A DNA stretch of 41,686 nt, taken from contig CALWJZ010000007.1 in the NCBI GenBank assembly GCA_944381145.1, forward strand, positions 1 through 41,686. Direction: 5' to 3'. The stretch comes from an uncultured Clostridia bacterium (GTDB lineage Bacteria; Bacillota; Clostridia; Christensenellales; UBA1242). The notes under the pieces were generated by a model. That model ran no database searches. It was not told the DNA's origin and saw nothing but the letters and a program-made list of their open reading frames with translations. A program made the position numbers and the translations under genes. Every line of letters begins with the position of its first letter. Within the stretch, counting starts at the first letter, position 1. Shown here one piece after another: positions 1 to 15,000 of this stretch.

Positions 1-3000
1 AATATGAGTTTTTGAATTGACTATCGATAATAGTTGTTGGAGTAAATGTGAATTTAGTTCCGTCGTAATCAATATTCAAACAAGATACTTCATTTTGATT
101 TTTGATATCCCATTCTTGCCCGTCTCCGTCTATCCAATCAAAATCTAGTCCACTATAATGCATAAGCATTAAGTTATTAGAAATTGGAGATACATACAAG
201 GTCATTCCATATGGAATATTTGCAAATTTGATTACAGTATTATTTTCTTCAACTATTTTCTCGTATGTAACACTAATTACGTTACTTTCGTTTCCATTAT
301 TGTAAACAAGATTATCTATAATAACTTGTATAGTTGCAGTCTCGCTAAAAGGCTGAGGTTCTCCATAACTGCTACTTGTCCTGTACCTTAGTTGTCCCTC
401 ATTGTTATTAACTACAAATGAAGCATCAAATCTAAATATTTGAATATTGATTTGGTATACTTGATTATTTAATTTCAAAGATTCAATTTTGAAATTATAA
501 GTAATATTCATATTTCCATCATCAGTGTTAGTTGTTTTTTGCAAAATTGCATTGTATGAATCAGTTGTAGAATTTTTTGAGTAACTAACATTTAAATAAT
601 CTGTTGTTTCCACATCATCAAAGTTATCGATATTACTTATACTTGAAATCACATATCCATTAGTCTTAATTATAAATTCTGGAACATATGGGCTTCCATA
701 TATTGTTGTATAAACAATGGTTTTTGGATTGCTACCTATCATAGTTACATTGTTTATCTCTACATATTTTTCGTCATATGTATACTCAATCTTTGCATAT
801 TTTGGAACAATATTATCATTTCCATCGCCCAAAGTTATTGTTGCTTTTATAGCCAATTTAGCGTATAAATTGATTACTAATCCTTGAGTAGTTGATAATT
901 CTACAGTATATGTACCATTACTATTTGTAAACTTTAATGAGTATGTTCCATTATTTGATGTAACTTTGAATGTTTCAATTCTATTATCATTATCTAAATA
1001 ATATTCTGAGCCAGTTTGCGACTCTTTTACATAATTCCAACCAAGTACAGTTGGATTACCAGTATACTCATCAGTATTCAAAGCAAATTCACCCATCAAA
1101 ATACTGCCACTTGCTACATTATAATTGCGATCAATAGATAGTGACAATGTTTTCCATAGTTCAAATCCACTTGTGCTAACTGATGGTTTGTACAAATTAA
1201 TTGTAATGTCAATAGTTACAAAGATTATAATAGTATGATCATACTTTTTGAATGAAGAACTTGAAAAAGTTATTGAATCTTCAGATATTGTTACATTATT
1301 ATCAGCAAAATTAACATAGTAAATATTTTTGATTAAATTCATGTTTTGCTGTAAAGTATTTTTCAAATAATTAGTAATTGAAATTGTTTCTCCATCAACA
1401 ACTCTTTGATAATTGTCTTCTGATTGACCTGCCAAAAGTTCCCCTTGATCTGTCCTAAATTCTACTATGTATTCATCTACAAAATCAGGATACAAATATA
1501 ATGTATTTACAATTGGCAAAAGTTCATACAAAGTACTCTGTACCATAGGAGTTACAGGTATCCATTTTGAAAATCTCATATCAGGTTTTTCAAAAATATT
1601 TTCTATTGTCCTCACATCTAGTGTTTGTCCAAATGTAAATTCTACATAATTATTAGTGAAACCTTTTGCTTCTGCTTTTTCTTGAGAGTCATATAGATTT
1701 ACTCTCAATGTCACAGGTGTCCAGACTGCATACAATGTTGTATTGCCTGTTAATTTAAAGTTTGCAAGTTCTTCTTGTGACAAAATATTAGGCTCATCTT
1801 TGGTTAATGACCAACCAGCAAAATAATAATATGAATTTAACCATGTTACATAATTTAGTTCTATTTGATCACTTGTTGGATAAATATTTAAATCACTAAA
1901 TTGATTCAAATTAGACAAATCTAATGTTTCATCAACAGTCCAAAGTGAACCATAAGAGTATTGAGAATAATAAGTGTTCCCATTAACAACTTTTCCTGAA
2001 TCTTTGCTTACAACTAAAGTATCAGAACCCGAATAATATGGATATCCTGTGTAATTAATTATATCTTGAACAGTTCCAGAAATTCTATATGTTGACATAA
2101 CGTTAGCAAACTTGTTCAAGTCAAAATTCATATCAAGAGTTAATGAATATCCTTCTTGCCACCATGGTGTATATGTTACATCTTCTCTTCCTATAAATGG
2201 TATTGTACATTCATTATTTACAAAAGGTCTATTGATGTCATCTGTACTTTGCCAGCCGATCCACTTCATACTTCCATTTGTCAAAGTTGTATTAGTTGGA
2301 TTAGGAGCATAAATCAAATCTCCCATACCATAAGTACCTGACATTATTGTATCTCCACTGTCATTTTGGAAAGTGACTGTTCGTTTTGCTTCCCAAATTG
2401 CAAACAGAGTTATTGGAGAAGTTTTATTTGCAATCAATGATTTTAGTTCATCAGTAATTTCTACTATATTTTTTCTTTCATATCTATTGTCTTCATCATA
2501 AATACTTACATATTTTCCATCGTAACTTCCATTATTCAAATTTGTAATGTCATCAAATGTTGCCAATTTCTCAATTGACCAACCATAGAATTTGTAGTTA
2601 GATGTCAAACCATTATTATCAGTAAAATATGAAGAAGATGTATTGATTCCGTTAGTGATAACAAATTGTGCATTTTGTTCATTAGATAAATCATATTCAA
2701 GCAATAAAATTTGATTTATTGTTTCGGCGTCCACCAACCATGATACGTATTCTAAATCTCTTGTAGAATTTGATTTTTGACTTAAATACAATACTTCTTC
2801 AGTATTTGTAGGATTTGTAATATAGAATAAAATTCTAACATAATTACTGTTAATTGCAGTAAGAGTAATTGTATTGCTTGCGTCATCTACATCATATTCA
2901 TTAAATTCGTACACCGAATTATTCTCATATTGATTATTTAGTTTGCTTGACCAACCTATAAATGCGTAGCCACTTTCACTTGTAACCTCATAATCTGGAA

Positions 3001-6000
3001 TAATTAATTGATTTAATCTTTCAAAATTTGCATTTTCATGTTTTTGAACTGATATAGTGTTTGGAGTATCAATTGTACTTGCATAATAATAATCAACATT
3101 TTCAAAAATTATATTTTGTGCTATTATGCTTTGTGCTGTTTCTTTCGATGTTGGATAATTAGAAACATCGAAATCTGTTTGACCAGCGCTATACAAAATA
3201 TAATATTTTCTAATTGTATCAGCTACAATTGTAGCAACAACATTGCCGTTTTCAATTGCTAAAGCTTCGTTATTAAAAGTCAAAATTTGAATTTGCTCGC
3301 CAAACTGATAAGACTCATTATCAAAAGACCAACCTAAACTTATTCTATCATCTAATTCCACAACTACATATGGCAATTCGATATATTCTCCATATGAAAT
3401 TTCTGGAGTATCAATACCCAAAATCTCTGTTTGAGTACCTGATGAATTTTCTATTACATACTTGATTGTCACATTCATTGGTGCAAATTCTGCAACTAAA
3501 TACAAATCTTCTGTAACTTGAATTGAATTAAATCCACTTTCAACAAAATCAACCAAAGAATTTGTTTCTGGATTTAAATATTTCCATTTTAAGAAATTAT
3601 AGTTATTCAATTGAGGTACTGCAAAATCTTCGGCAGACAAAATTGAATTACACATAATTTCAGCAAAATAATTATACCTTATACCACCAGACATTATTGA
3701 TGTATTTATTATGTTACTTTGAGTAATAACATTTTCATTGGCATGGTATTTTATTTCGCTGACAGTTCCATATAATTCTTGTCCACTTAACTCAGTTACT
3801 GCACTAATATAAACATTATATGTTTTGATATCATATAGTACTTGTATTAAAATTTTGTTTAATTCGTCATCTATTGCAGATTCATCTACACTAAACGTCA
3901 TAGTGTTTGTTCTATAAGTATAAAAACCTAATTTAAATGAATCTATATCGTACTGTTCTTTTATTAAGTCAGCAGTAGATATTGTCAAAGTTGAGCCATA
4001 TTTTGCTTGTAATTTTTTTGTAGCAGTGAAATTAATTTCATCTACAATTGTCTCTATATCATCAACACTGTCATTTGTTCCATCTGACAATAATAAATCT
4101 AGTTTTACATCTAATGTATGTCCTAAATTATTAGTAGAAGAAATTTCAATTTCAATATCAACCAAATTTTCTGTAAATATAGCAACTATTGTTAAACTTT
4201 GTTTTATATTATTTAAGTTTATATAATCTCCATTATCAATCACAGTCATAAATTCTGATAGATCATGGAAAGAATATTGAATATTGTCAGGATCACTGTC
4301 GTCTATTGACAATACTTTCCAACCCTCAAAATTATATCCTTTTGCACCCCACATCTGATTAGCTCTCACGAATTTGTCAGCGTCAAAAATATATAAATTG
4401 TCTAAATAGGTTAGAGTAATATTATTGTAATTGAATACATCATTATCAAAATTAGATGGATATATTATACGTCTTTGATTATTAGAATCGTAACTTTCAG
4501 AGCCATCGTCATTTATTTCATCTTCAGTTAATGCATATTCAGCATTAGCACCATTTCTATTAACTAAAGTTTCGTCATATGAATATGAGCCATCTTCATT
4601 TTTGATAACTGCCATAGTTTGCAAAATTATTTTGTGTTTTACTGGCAAATAGGATAAGTATAATCTATTCTCTTGGCTATTCTCTCCTGAATATGTTTGA
4701 GTATAATATAAACTATTACTATCTTCTGTACCTTCGATCACCATAGCATATAAATCTGTAGTATTGTTTATAGTAACGACACCAGAAGTTTCATATTGGT
4801 TTTCTGCAAATACATCGAAGAAATCATATATATTTGATACAGTTTTTCCATTGATTGTCAATGGGTTGTTTGTTAAATAATCATCAAAAATTGTTTTTGC
4901 TAATTTTTCACCATTTTCTCCTAGTACTGGTTCACCATTTATATCTTTGAGTACTTCTAGATTCCAACTTCCATCAGGATTGGTAGTATAAGAATAAGCC
5001 ATGTCTTCTAATTGTCTTGATATAGGAGTTCCTAGTTGAGTATAGAATTCATCTTTTCTTGATGCTTGTTCTTCTGGAGTCAACGCATAATAATTTTGTA
5101 AATCTTCAAAAGTTTCAAAATAATATAATGATACTGAATAACTAGTGTCAAAATATATACTTAATTTAATTCTATAATTATCAGATACAACATAATTTTG
5201 ATTTATATCACTTAGCTCAAATAAATGTGTATCATTGGCACCATCAAAGAAATTAACAATGGTCTTGTCAACTCTCTCTCCATACCAATAACATAGTGTA
5301 TGTCCAGTCCAACTGATATCATCTAAACTATATTTAATACTTAATTCTTGACCAATTTCAAATACTTCTTCTCCAAGAACTGTATCAATTTGACTTGGTT
5401 CGTTATCTTGATATGATGCTCCTGCAGGCAAAATATATTGAACTCTATATATAGGATTAAATAGAACTACAATATTTGAAGATTGATTAAGTTTGTATAA
5501 TTTATCTTGTGATTCAGATGTGATAATAATATCATTACCTTCGTTATCTTGACCAATAACAAAGCCATAAAGTTTGAAGTAATCAAATTTAGAGACAATA
5601 TCATTAATTTGATTTGTTAGTATTTCGTAATTTGTTTGATATAAATTATTTTCATAAGAGAAGTTCAAATCTATATCTTCATCATAATATTTAATTAATG
5701 CATCTTGCCCATTAAGATAATAATCTTCTAACATGTTTTGATTTGAATTGTTATACCCTTCGAATGTAAATGTTATAGTATATGACCTTTTTTGCCAAGT
5801 AGCATAAATTACTAGATTCTCTCCACTTATATTTTGATCGTTGAAAGTGTATTCCAAATTTGCATTTTCGCCATTATCCAAATTGCTATAGCCCAAAAAT
5901 TCATATTTTGAATTATCATAGTTTTGATATACATATACAAATGAATATTGTTCTAAATCAATAGTATTTGTTTCGTTTATTCCAACATAAATTTGTGGAA

Positions 6001-9000
6001 GAGTTATTTCATTAAATACAAAATTTGTTTCGTCACTTTCGTCAATACCAATTGTTTCAAAATTGATATTATAAATTTTTGATTGTGCAGGATAAAGATT
6101 GTAGGTACTCGCTACAATATTTTCTCCAAAATTATAGAAGTCATCATTTGATGTGATAGTTGCGTCAATTTCTGTTGCCCAACCTACCCACTTATGATTA
6201 TCTTTGACTACATTATATTTTTTGTCTTTGTTTACCGAATTAAATGTTTCTTCTGTAACTAAAATTATGCTTTCTTGATCAGCATCATAATAATCTCTTA
6301 GTTCAATAATTTCGGTTTCATTTTCATCAAAATAATAAACTACAAATCTTTCTTCCCAAATAGGAAGTAATTCATATCTGAACGCACCAGCAATATTTCT
6401 ATCGCTTTCATTTCCAAAATAAATTTCTCTACTTGATAATACGTCATCTGCTACTGAATATGCAATTATTGTATATCCAACAAGACTGTATTTCTTCCAA
6501 TCTAATCCTGTTTTTTGAATGTCATATGTTGTATTAGTCGCTTTTAATTCCCAAGTTATTGTGTCATGATTGTTACTTATTGATTCTTCCAAAATATTTG
6601 GCAAATAATTATCAAGAAGTAAGTTATCTGTATAAAAACTTATTGTCCAATCAGATTTTAAAATTTCTTCTGTATTATTTGGATTTGTAATAATATATTT
6701 TATTTCGCTTGTTCCACTTGCAGGTACAAATTGAGGCGTCAATCTATATTTGATAGGAGTATTTATATCAACACCATCTTCAAATGGAGAAAGCAAGTTC
6801 AATATTCCACCAGCAATCAAAATTGTTTCTGGTAATTCAGTGTAATTTAGTCCACCATTAATTGAATATTCAACTAAATATTTTGAAAATACTACAGTAT
6901 CATCTTGACTTATAGGAATAACTGAATTTATGTTGTAATTCAAATCGTTAGGATCACAAGATGAACCATCTTGTGAAGTTGTATTCACATAAACTATTTG
7001 TTGATTAAACAAATCAGCATTTGTTAAACCATCTGTAACATAATTTATTTCGTACTTATATTTATCATAATAAACTGCAGTAAATGTTAACATTGTATTT
7101 TCACTATCATAAATATATCCTAATTGCGAAAATTCAAATGTTTTTCCTGCCTCAAATGTAATACCATTATACAACCAACCATAAATATATGAAGTTTCAG
7201 AAATTGTTGCATCTGCTAAATCGTTTTCAGTCAATGTTGTAAATTGTTGTCCATTAGAAATAATTACAGTTTTTCCTAAATCATTGCCATTATATACATA
7301 ATTAATATTTATATCATTACCTTGATAAACAGCAACCAAAATATATGATTTGTTTATTTGTAATGTACTATTGTCGCTGATTATGTTTTGTGTACTATTA
7401 TCAATCCAATGCAAAAGAGTATATCCTTCGATATTTCTTGCCTCTTCAATTCCAACAGTGATCTCACTACCTGCTGGTATCCCACCAACAACCTTTACAT
7501 TTCCTTGATATATATATTGAACACTAAAGGCATTATCATCAAAATCTTCGATAAATGTAGTGTTTTTGGTTATTTCATAAGTTGTAACATAAGTTTTGGT
7601 TGCGTCACCACTCAAATAAAATCCTTTGAATTGTCCACTTATATAAGTTAAATCTTGTGCTGTTGGCAAAGTAATTAATGTGTTTTTGTAAACAGTTGCC
7701 ACACCTTTTTCGATAACAAATTCTAAGTCGCCAGCAAATAATTCGCTAGTACCAAAAATTGTTGTACCTTCGTTAATAGCACCTTTATTCATCATAAAAG
7801 TAACGGTATAAGTTATAGGTTTAGCAATTATATCGATGGAAGCAACATAATATCCTTCAGGATTTTTATCTGTACTTATACTTAAATCTGCAATTGAAAT
7901 ATATCTACCGTTCGACAATTTCACTGCTTCGTCACCAGATAGTAATTCATATGTGTAATATGTACTAAGATTACTTAGCATATATTCAATTGTTGATAAT
8001 GATGAAACATTAATAGAATAATTTTGATTTTGAGCACCTATATTTCCTTGGAACGCTATGTATTCAGCATCGATGCCTGAGAATGTTAAGATACCGTCAT
8101 CAACATTGTCCTTTAATTCAACTTGATAACTTAAATTTATATTTAATTTAATTTTTTTGGTAGTATAGTATACATCTAAATAATGTTCATGATCATCATG
8201 AGATGATTCAAACATTTCACTGCCTAAAATAGTTCTTATATTTGAGCCTTCTGCAGAAGTACCAACACCTTCAAATCTATCGAATTCATACGCTACACTC
8301 GATGGACTATCTGCAGTAATTGTCACCAAAGAATATTTAGACAAATTCAACACATAAGTTTTTCCCTGCTCAATTACATCATCGAAAATTCCTGTGAATT
8401 CTGCAACATATCCATTATTAATCAAAGTAGATTCAGCAGATATACTTGCATTTCCGTTGTTAGAAGAAATGGTAATACTTTCTGCTTCAAGTGCATATAC
8501 AGGATATAATTTTAAACTAAATTGATTTTTCAATAAATCATTATTTAAAGTGATATCTTGACCAATTGAGAAATATTCTGAACTTTCTACTTCTTCTCCT
8601 AAACGATAAAGTGTTGTACTAAATCCAATCAATCTATATCCTGCAATAGAAAGCGATGTTCCATTAATCATTAATGTGTTGGAATTTGTACCAATAGTAA
8701 ATGTTGTATTATATTCCAATTCAGCATTTATTGCACCATCAGGCTTATTGAATTGATAGTTATTTACAGCATATTTTCTCTGACCATTTACATAAATGAA
8801 GTTTCCAAGGTTAGCAAAAGGAATACCACTTCCATCTAAAGAATTAGCATAATAATTATATGGATCTACAAGCGTTGTTTCTGTTAAATCTGTATCAATA
8901 ACATCTGCTAAAGCATATACAAATACGTCAACATATTCGTAAGTCCATTCCAAGTATAAAGTGTATTCTTGTGTAAATTCTAGTTGCAAATTATTAGTAA

Positions 9001-12000
9001 GTGTTCTAAGTTCACTTGATGTAATTGTTATGCTATCTTGGTTACTTAGAACATAACGTGTAGCAGATGTGCTATTCTCTTCAGGAGAAGTTGACCATGC
9101 ATATGCTGAGTAATAAGGTCGAGTTACTCCTGTAGGCTGAGGCAAAACAAACTCCACAAGTCCATTAGGATTATCAATAGTTACATCTACCAACTTACCT
9201 GATTTTGTATCACTAATATATATTACGTAATCAGGAGAATTAATTTCCCCCTCTACACCTTCTTTGTCGGCTGTAGAATATACAATAGTATATATATCAA
9301 AAGTATTTAATGTAATAGTAATATTTTCATTGATATTATAACTAGAACTAGCAAAGTCTTCGTTACATAAATCATCAATTGACATTACATACGATACACC
9401 GTTTTTGATTACTTTGAAGCCGTCTAGATATAAATTTTTGTTGTTAAATGAATATGCCTGATGTCCTAAATTCATAAGACTTGTAATAGGTGTAAAGTAA
9501 TTATTTTGTGCATTACCTGCATTTAAATAATTGATAAGTATTGTTTTGTTTATTTTATTATCTTTTGTTAAAGGCAACTCAAATAATTTTGTTGTTGAAA
9601 GACCTGAAGAAGTTGATAAAGATAATTGGAATACTGCCTTTCTATCACTAGCCCAAATAGCATATAGTGAGATATTTGAAGATTCCATTGTTATATCAAA
9701 ATCAATTCCTAATTCTGCGTTCTTGTCTGTATTCCAACCTAAGAATGTAAATTTGTCTCTTGATATTTTGTATTTATCATCATTTACATTTATAGAATAG
9801 CCTTCTCTCAAAAATTCATCAGGTATATCTGTTTTGTTGCCACCACTTTCTGTTGTGTTATCATAAAATTCAACTTTGTATACTTTTTCCAAAATAGGAG
9901 TCAAAGTCATATTTTGATTTTGTGCTTCAAAACTAGGGAAACTATTGTTTTCACCTATTAATAACTTTTCTCCCGACCATTCGCAATTAAAAGCAACAAC
10001 TTGATAATAATCATTTGAATTTCCAATTACCACATATTTACCATTTTCATAGTAAACTGTACTATAGCCTTTGGCATAAATATTTTTTATTACATTATTT
10101 ATATCAATATTTTCCCCTGGTAAATAATAAGAAGTTGATATTACTGGATTATATCCAAATTCGTTAGTTTCAGTTGCAAAAGTAAGTGAATATTTATTTT
10201 GCCAAACTGAGTATAAATTTAAGTTACTTTTTATATTTGTCAAAACTTCATTTATAACTGATGTACTACCCAAAGAATCTGTCCAGCCTATTATCCCTCT
10301 ACTATCATTTTCTAGTGCCAAAACTTGTGGTGTCAATAATTCTCTAACACCGTAGGTAGAACCAAATGGAACTTCAATTTGAATTTTATAGTCTTCCAAA
10401 ACTTCATAAGTATTATCAGGATTTACGATATTAAGTATAATATCATATGTTACTGTTGTCCATGAGCCTACAAAAGTATATGATTGACTCTCTCCAGGAT
10501 ATGGTAGGTAATGAGTACCAGTTCCATCAGCATTTCCAACATAATTATAAGTTTTGTAGATATCTGAATTCAAAACAATAGTATCACCAACATAAATTTC
10601 TATTTGCGTACCATTACTTTCATATATCCAATAATTAAATTCTATACCGTCAACATTTATTCTTGGTGTTTCAACTAAAGTATATGGTTCACCTTTCCTA
10701 ATTGATTTACTTTTGATATCGTATTCTGCTGTAGAGTAATTTGATGGTTGTGTGAAGTTTACTGTATATTTTTCAATCCAAACACCAACAAATTCAAATA
10801 CTTGATCTTGATTAATTGCTACAGGTACGACAAAATTATCTCCAATTAAGTATTCATCAGTTCCGTCTTTTACACGCCATTTATATAAGTCATGTGTTAT
10901 ACTTGTCCACTCACTACTAGCACCATCTGTTCCTGCAAAAGTATAGGTTTGACCATTTGTAACTTTAATTGTTTTTGTGTCCTGAGACCCTGCCTCTTTG
11001 TAAAGAATAATTGTTGCATCAATTGTTCCCTCTGTAGGGGCTTCAAAAACTGGTACAAAAATTATATTATCGCTTGGAAGTACAAATGACTCACCTATTG
11101 CATAAATTTTTTCGCTTAATGTTCCATCAGACATCTTCATTTTCCAACCAACAAATGAAAAACCTGATTTTAATGCTGAATTATTTATTGAAATTTCACT
11201 TGTTTGAACATTGTCATAACCGATATCATATGTTTCAATTTTTGGTTCTGTTGTCAAGTCTTCAAAAGTTTCAGATGTAGTATCATTTAATTGATAAGTC
11301 ACAGTATATTCTTTGGTATAATAAGTCCTTAGAATTATATTATATCCATCAACTGCAATATCTATGCCTAATTGTATTTGTTCTTGACTATAAGCATTAT
11401 TATTATATTTTAGACCGAAATATTTATATCCTTGTGGTATTTGATCTATTGTCAAATTTGGTAATTGATCAATTCTTACTCTATCAATATATGTATATTG
11501 ATTTGTAATTTCATCATAACTTTCCAAAAGATTGATTGTTTCAGTAGAAAGAGTTTGTTCGGTAATTAAATTTTCTTCAATACTTACAAGTATATACCTA
11601 ATTTCAAAAGTCATATTTGCATATAAATCGACTACATAATTATCTTTTGATACTGGTATTCTATCTACTTTTTGACCTAAATAGTACCAACCCTCAAATT
11701 TCAAATCTCCAAATACAACTTCGTCACCTGACAAAAGTTCTGGAGTGTCAATACCATAAACAAATTCAATTGTCTTTACATTTTTTATCCCCGTTCCATC
11801 GTAAGCATAGTAATTTACAGTGCAAATTTGTTGAGTATTAGCATAAATAATTATAGTGCCTGTTCCAGTTGTACTATCCCAATCGATATATTTCTGCATA
11901 TCGTTTAGATTTGCAAAAGCACCACCCTTTCCAACCAATAGACTTGCACAATCAACATACAATCTATTTGATGTACTGTCAGGATTTGTAGGGTCAATCA

Positions 12001-15000
12001 AATACCACGAATTGATTTCAAGCCCTCCACCTAAATCAAAGAACTCATTATTTTCTAAAGTGATTGTCGATGCAAAATTTAAGTTTTCTACTTTTTTGCT
12101 CTCTGCACCACTTTCTTCGCTACTTCTATAATCAAGCACTATTGAATTAGGTTGCCATTTTGTAGCAAGTATCATTCCGTTTGTATTTCTATCCAAAATT
12201 TTAAAGTCAGTGCTACTAAAGTACTTATTTAATTCAAATTTATCATCAAAACCACCTGTAGCAAACAAACCTTCAAGATAATATCCTTTTAGCATTCCAG
12301 TTGTTTCATTTAAAACATTATCTTTCAAAACTTCAATAATTAAATCATAAGTCTTAGACATGATTTTATTATATATTCCTTCGGTAATTTGACTATTTCT
12401 TTCATAGTTCCCCAACAGAATTGTTGTTACAATTTGACTTCCATTTGCATATGGGTTTGTAATCCCTAACTCGATTCGATATGTTTCTACTTCAAATTTT
12501 GCATATATTATCAAAGTATCATTTTCATCATGATATATTGCTTTGTCGCCAGTTACAATTTGTACTTCTTGACCATTTTTCAAATAATACCAATATTTAA
12601 ATACATATTTGCTATCGCCATAATCAGTCCCTGTCACAATAGGCAAAGTTAAAACTTCACCATAGTCAATAATACCTGTAGAACCAGTAGATGGTTTGTA
12701 ATCTTTAGTATATTGACTATCACTACCCTCATTATAAACAAACTGATATTTCAAAGTAATTTTTTTTTCGGAATAAACAGTATAGAAAGTTAAATTAGAA
12801 TTAATTGTATTTGCTTTAATTACAGGCATATCTTCTGGATCATATTCATAATCAATATTGCCACCTTTTGATGTAGAAAAACCTTCTAATTTATAACCAA
12901 TTTTATTATCAAAAGGTACTCCCAACGCATTGTTTAATGGGAAAGTATAAGGTTGATCAAATGCAACTTCATCAGTTCTAACACCTGCAGTTTCGCCTTC
13001 GTTTGCTAGAGTATCAATAATTCTTATACTATATTTCTTTGGCTCCCAATTAGCAACCAAAACTACTTGTTTGCCATTTAATAAATGCAAATCAAACTTA
13101 TCTTCGTCTGGAATAGTTATTCCTTCTGCTCTGTAGTCGTAGTATTTATTTTCATAAAAATCAAATGTTGTTCGTTTTGTAGAACTTGTTTGAATTAAAT
13201 GGTCAGACACTTCGGTATCGCTAATTTTCAAATTCCAGCCTTGGAAAATATAATTATCGCTAGTTATACTAATTCCTTTTCCAACATAAAGATTAACTTT
13301 TAGATCAAACAATGAATTTGTACTTCCTACCAACTCACTATATTTGTATGTTGTTTTGGAAGAACTAGAAAACTCACCACCATTGGCATCATATACTATT
13401 TCATAATCAATAGACCAACTTGCATAATAAGAAGTATCACCTTCTACTTTGAAATTAGACGAGCTTGTATAAGCCATTTGATTAGATGTAAGCGATGTAG
13501 AATTATCCTTGGCTTCTCTTCTTGCCTTTGCGTAACCACCATCTAAATAATCGGTTTTCGACCAACCATCAAAAATATATCCAACTCTTGTAGGTGCACT
13601 AGGAAAATACTTGAAAGTTCCACCATATGCTGGGGCATAAGTTTCAACTAGATTTCCAGCGCCACCTCCATTATCATCGTTCATATAAAAATTAATGGTA
13701 TATGGTGTTCTCATCCATAGAACAATTAGTGTTGAACTTGTTCTACCGATTGTATATTTGTAATTTGGATTTAATGTTCCATCGTCTAGTTTATTTAAAT
13801 ATTTTGTAGCAATTGAACTAGTACCAGTCGTCCAACCTGCAAAATAATTATAAGTTTTTTCCCAAATTTCACCTATTGGGTTCTTGTCTTTTATAGACAT
13901 GTCTGGCAAAATAAACCACTCGCCTTCAATACCACTAATGATAAAATTTTTCTGATTAGTTCCAGTAGCATAAGCAAATTTTATATCATAAATTTGCGAC
14001 CATTGTGCATAAAGTGTTTGATCTTGACTAATATTGTGCGAATAAATTGGATTTGCATAAGTAATAAGCCCAGTAACCCTACTCGCTCCTAATTCTTCCG
14101 TCCAAGGTTCTTGTTGCCACAAACTATACCATTTGGTATTTTCATTTTTTACATCTGTACTGTCAGTCCAGCCAACTAATCTATATTTGTTGTTACTATC
14201 TCTAAATGCTTGATTAACGACATCCAAAGTCTCTAAATTTACTCTGTTGTAATGTCCTCCATTTGCGTACCCATCATACGTAAACTCACCATCATCATAA
14301 TATTTGCCAAATTCATCAATTATTTGACCTTGTTCATCTCTAAAGACTCTATATAATTTGATTGATTCAATTTTTCCGTTTGAACGATTTGAATTTTTGT
14401 TAAAATCAATCGTATATGCTTTTCTTTGCCACTTTGAATACAAATCAAACTCATAAATTGGATTATTATCAGCATCAACTTCGCCCGTATCAGTAGGATA
14501 AATATATTTATCTAAATTGTCATCTTTCCATGTTAGCAAAGGCATGCCATTATCATCAACAATTAATGTAACATTTTCATCATCAACAGAAATTGTATAA
14601 TTAGAATCCAAATACCAACCTTTGAACTCATACTCTCCATAAGCCATTCCCGCATTCTTTTCTGTCAATGTAATATCTTTGTATTTTTCAGAAAGAAGAC
14701 TGACATTATCCAAATATTTTAGTTTATCATTGAATAAACTTTCTAACTCATTAGTTGGATCATCACTTATATTATGAATTATGTACTCTCCACTTCCATC
14801 TTTAACTGGATTTCCACTTCCATCTAATTCATATTCAATACCTGTATGCATATTAAAAGTGTATTCATTTTTCTCAAAGTATGCATACAAATCAATATTG
14901 CTAGGCACATCGATGATAAATTTATTACCTGCATAATATAAATATTTATTTAGTTCGGGATCATCTTCTGTAATTACTTTGGTTGTCCAACCTACAAAAT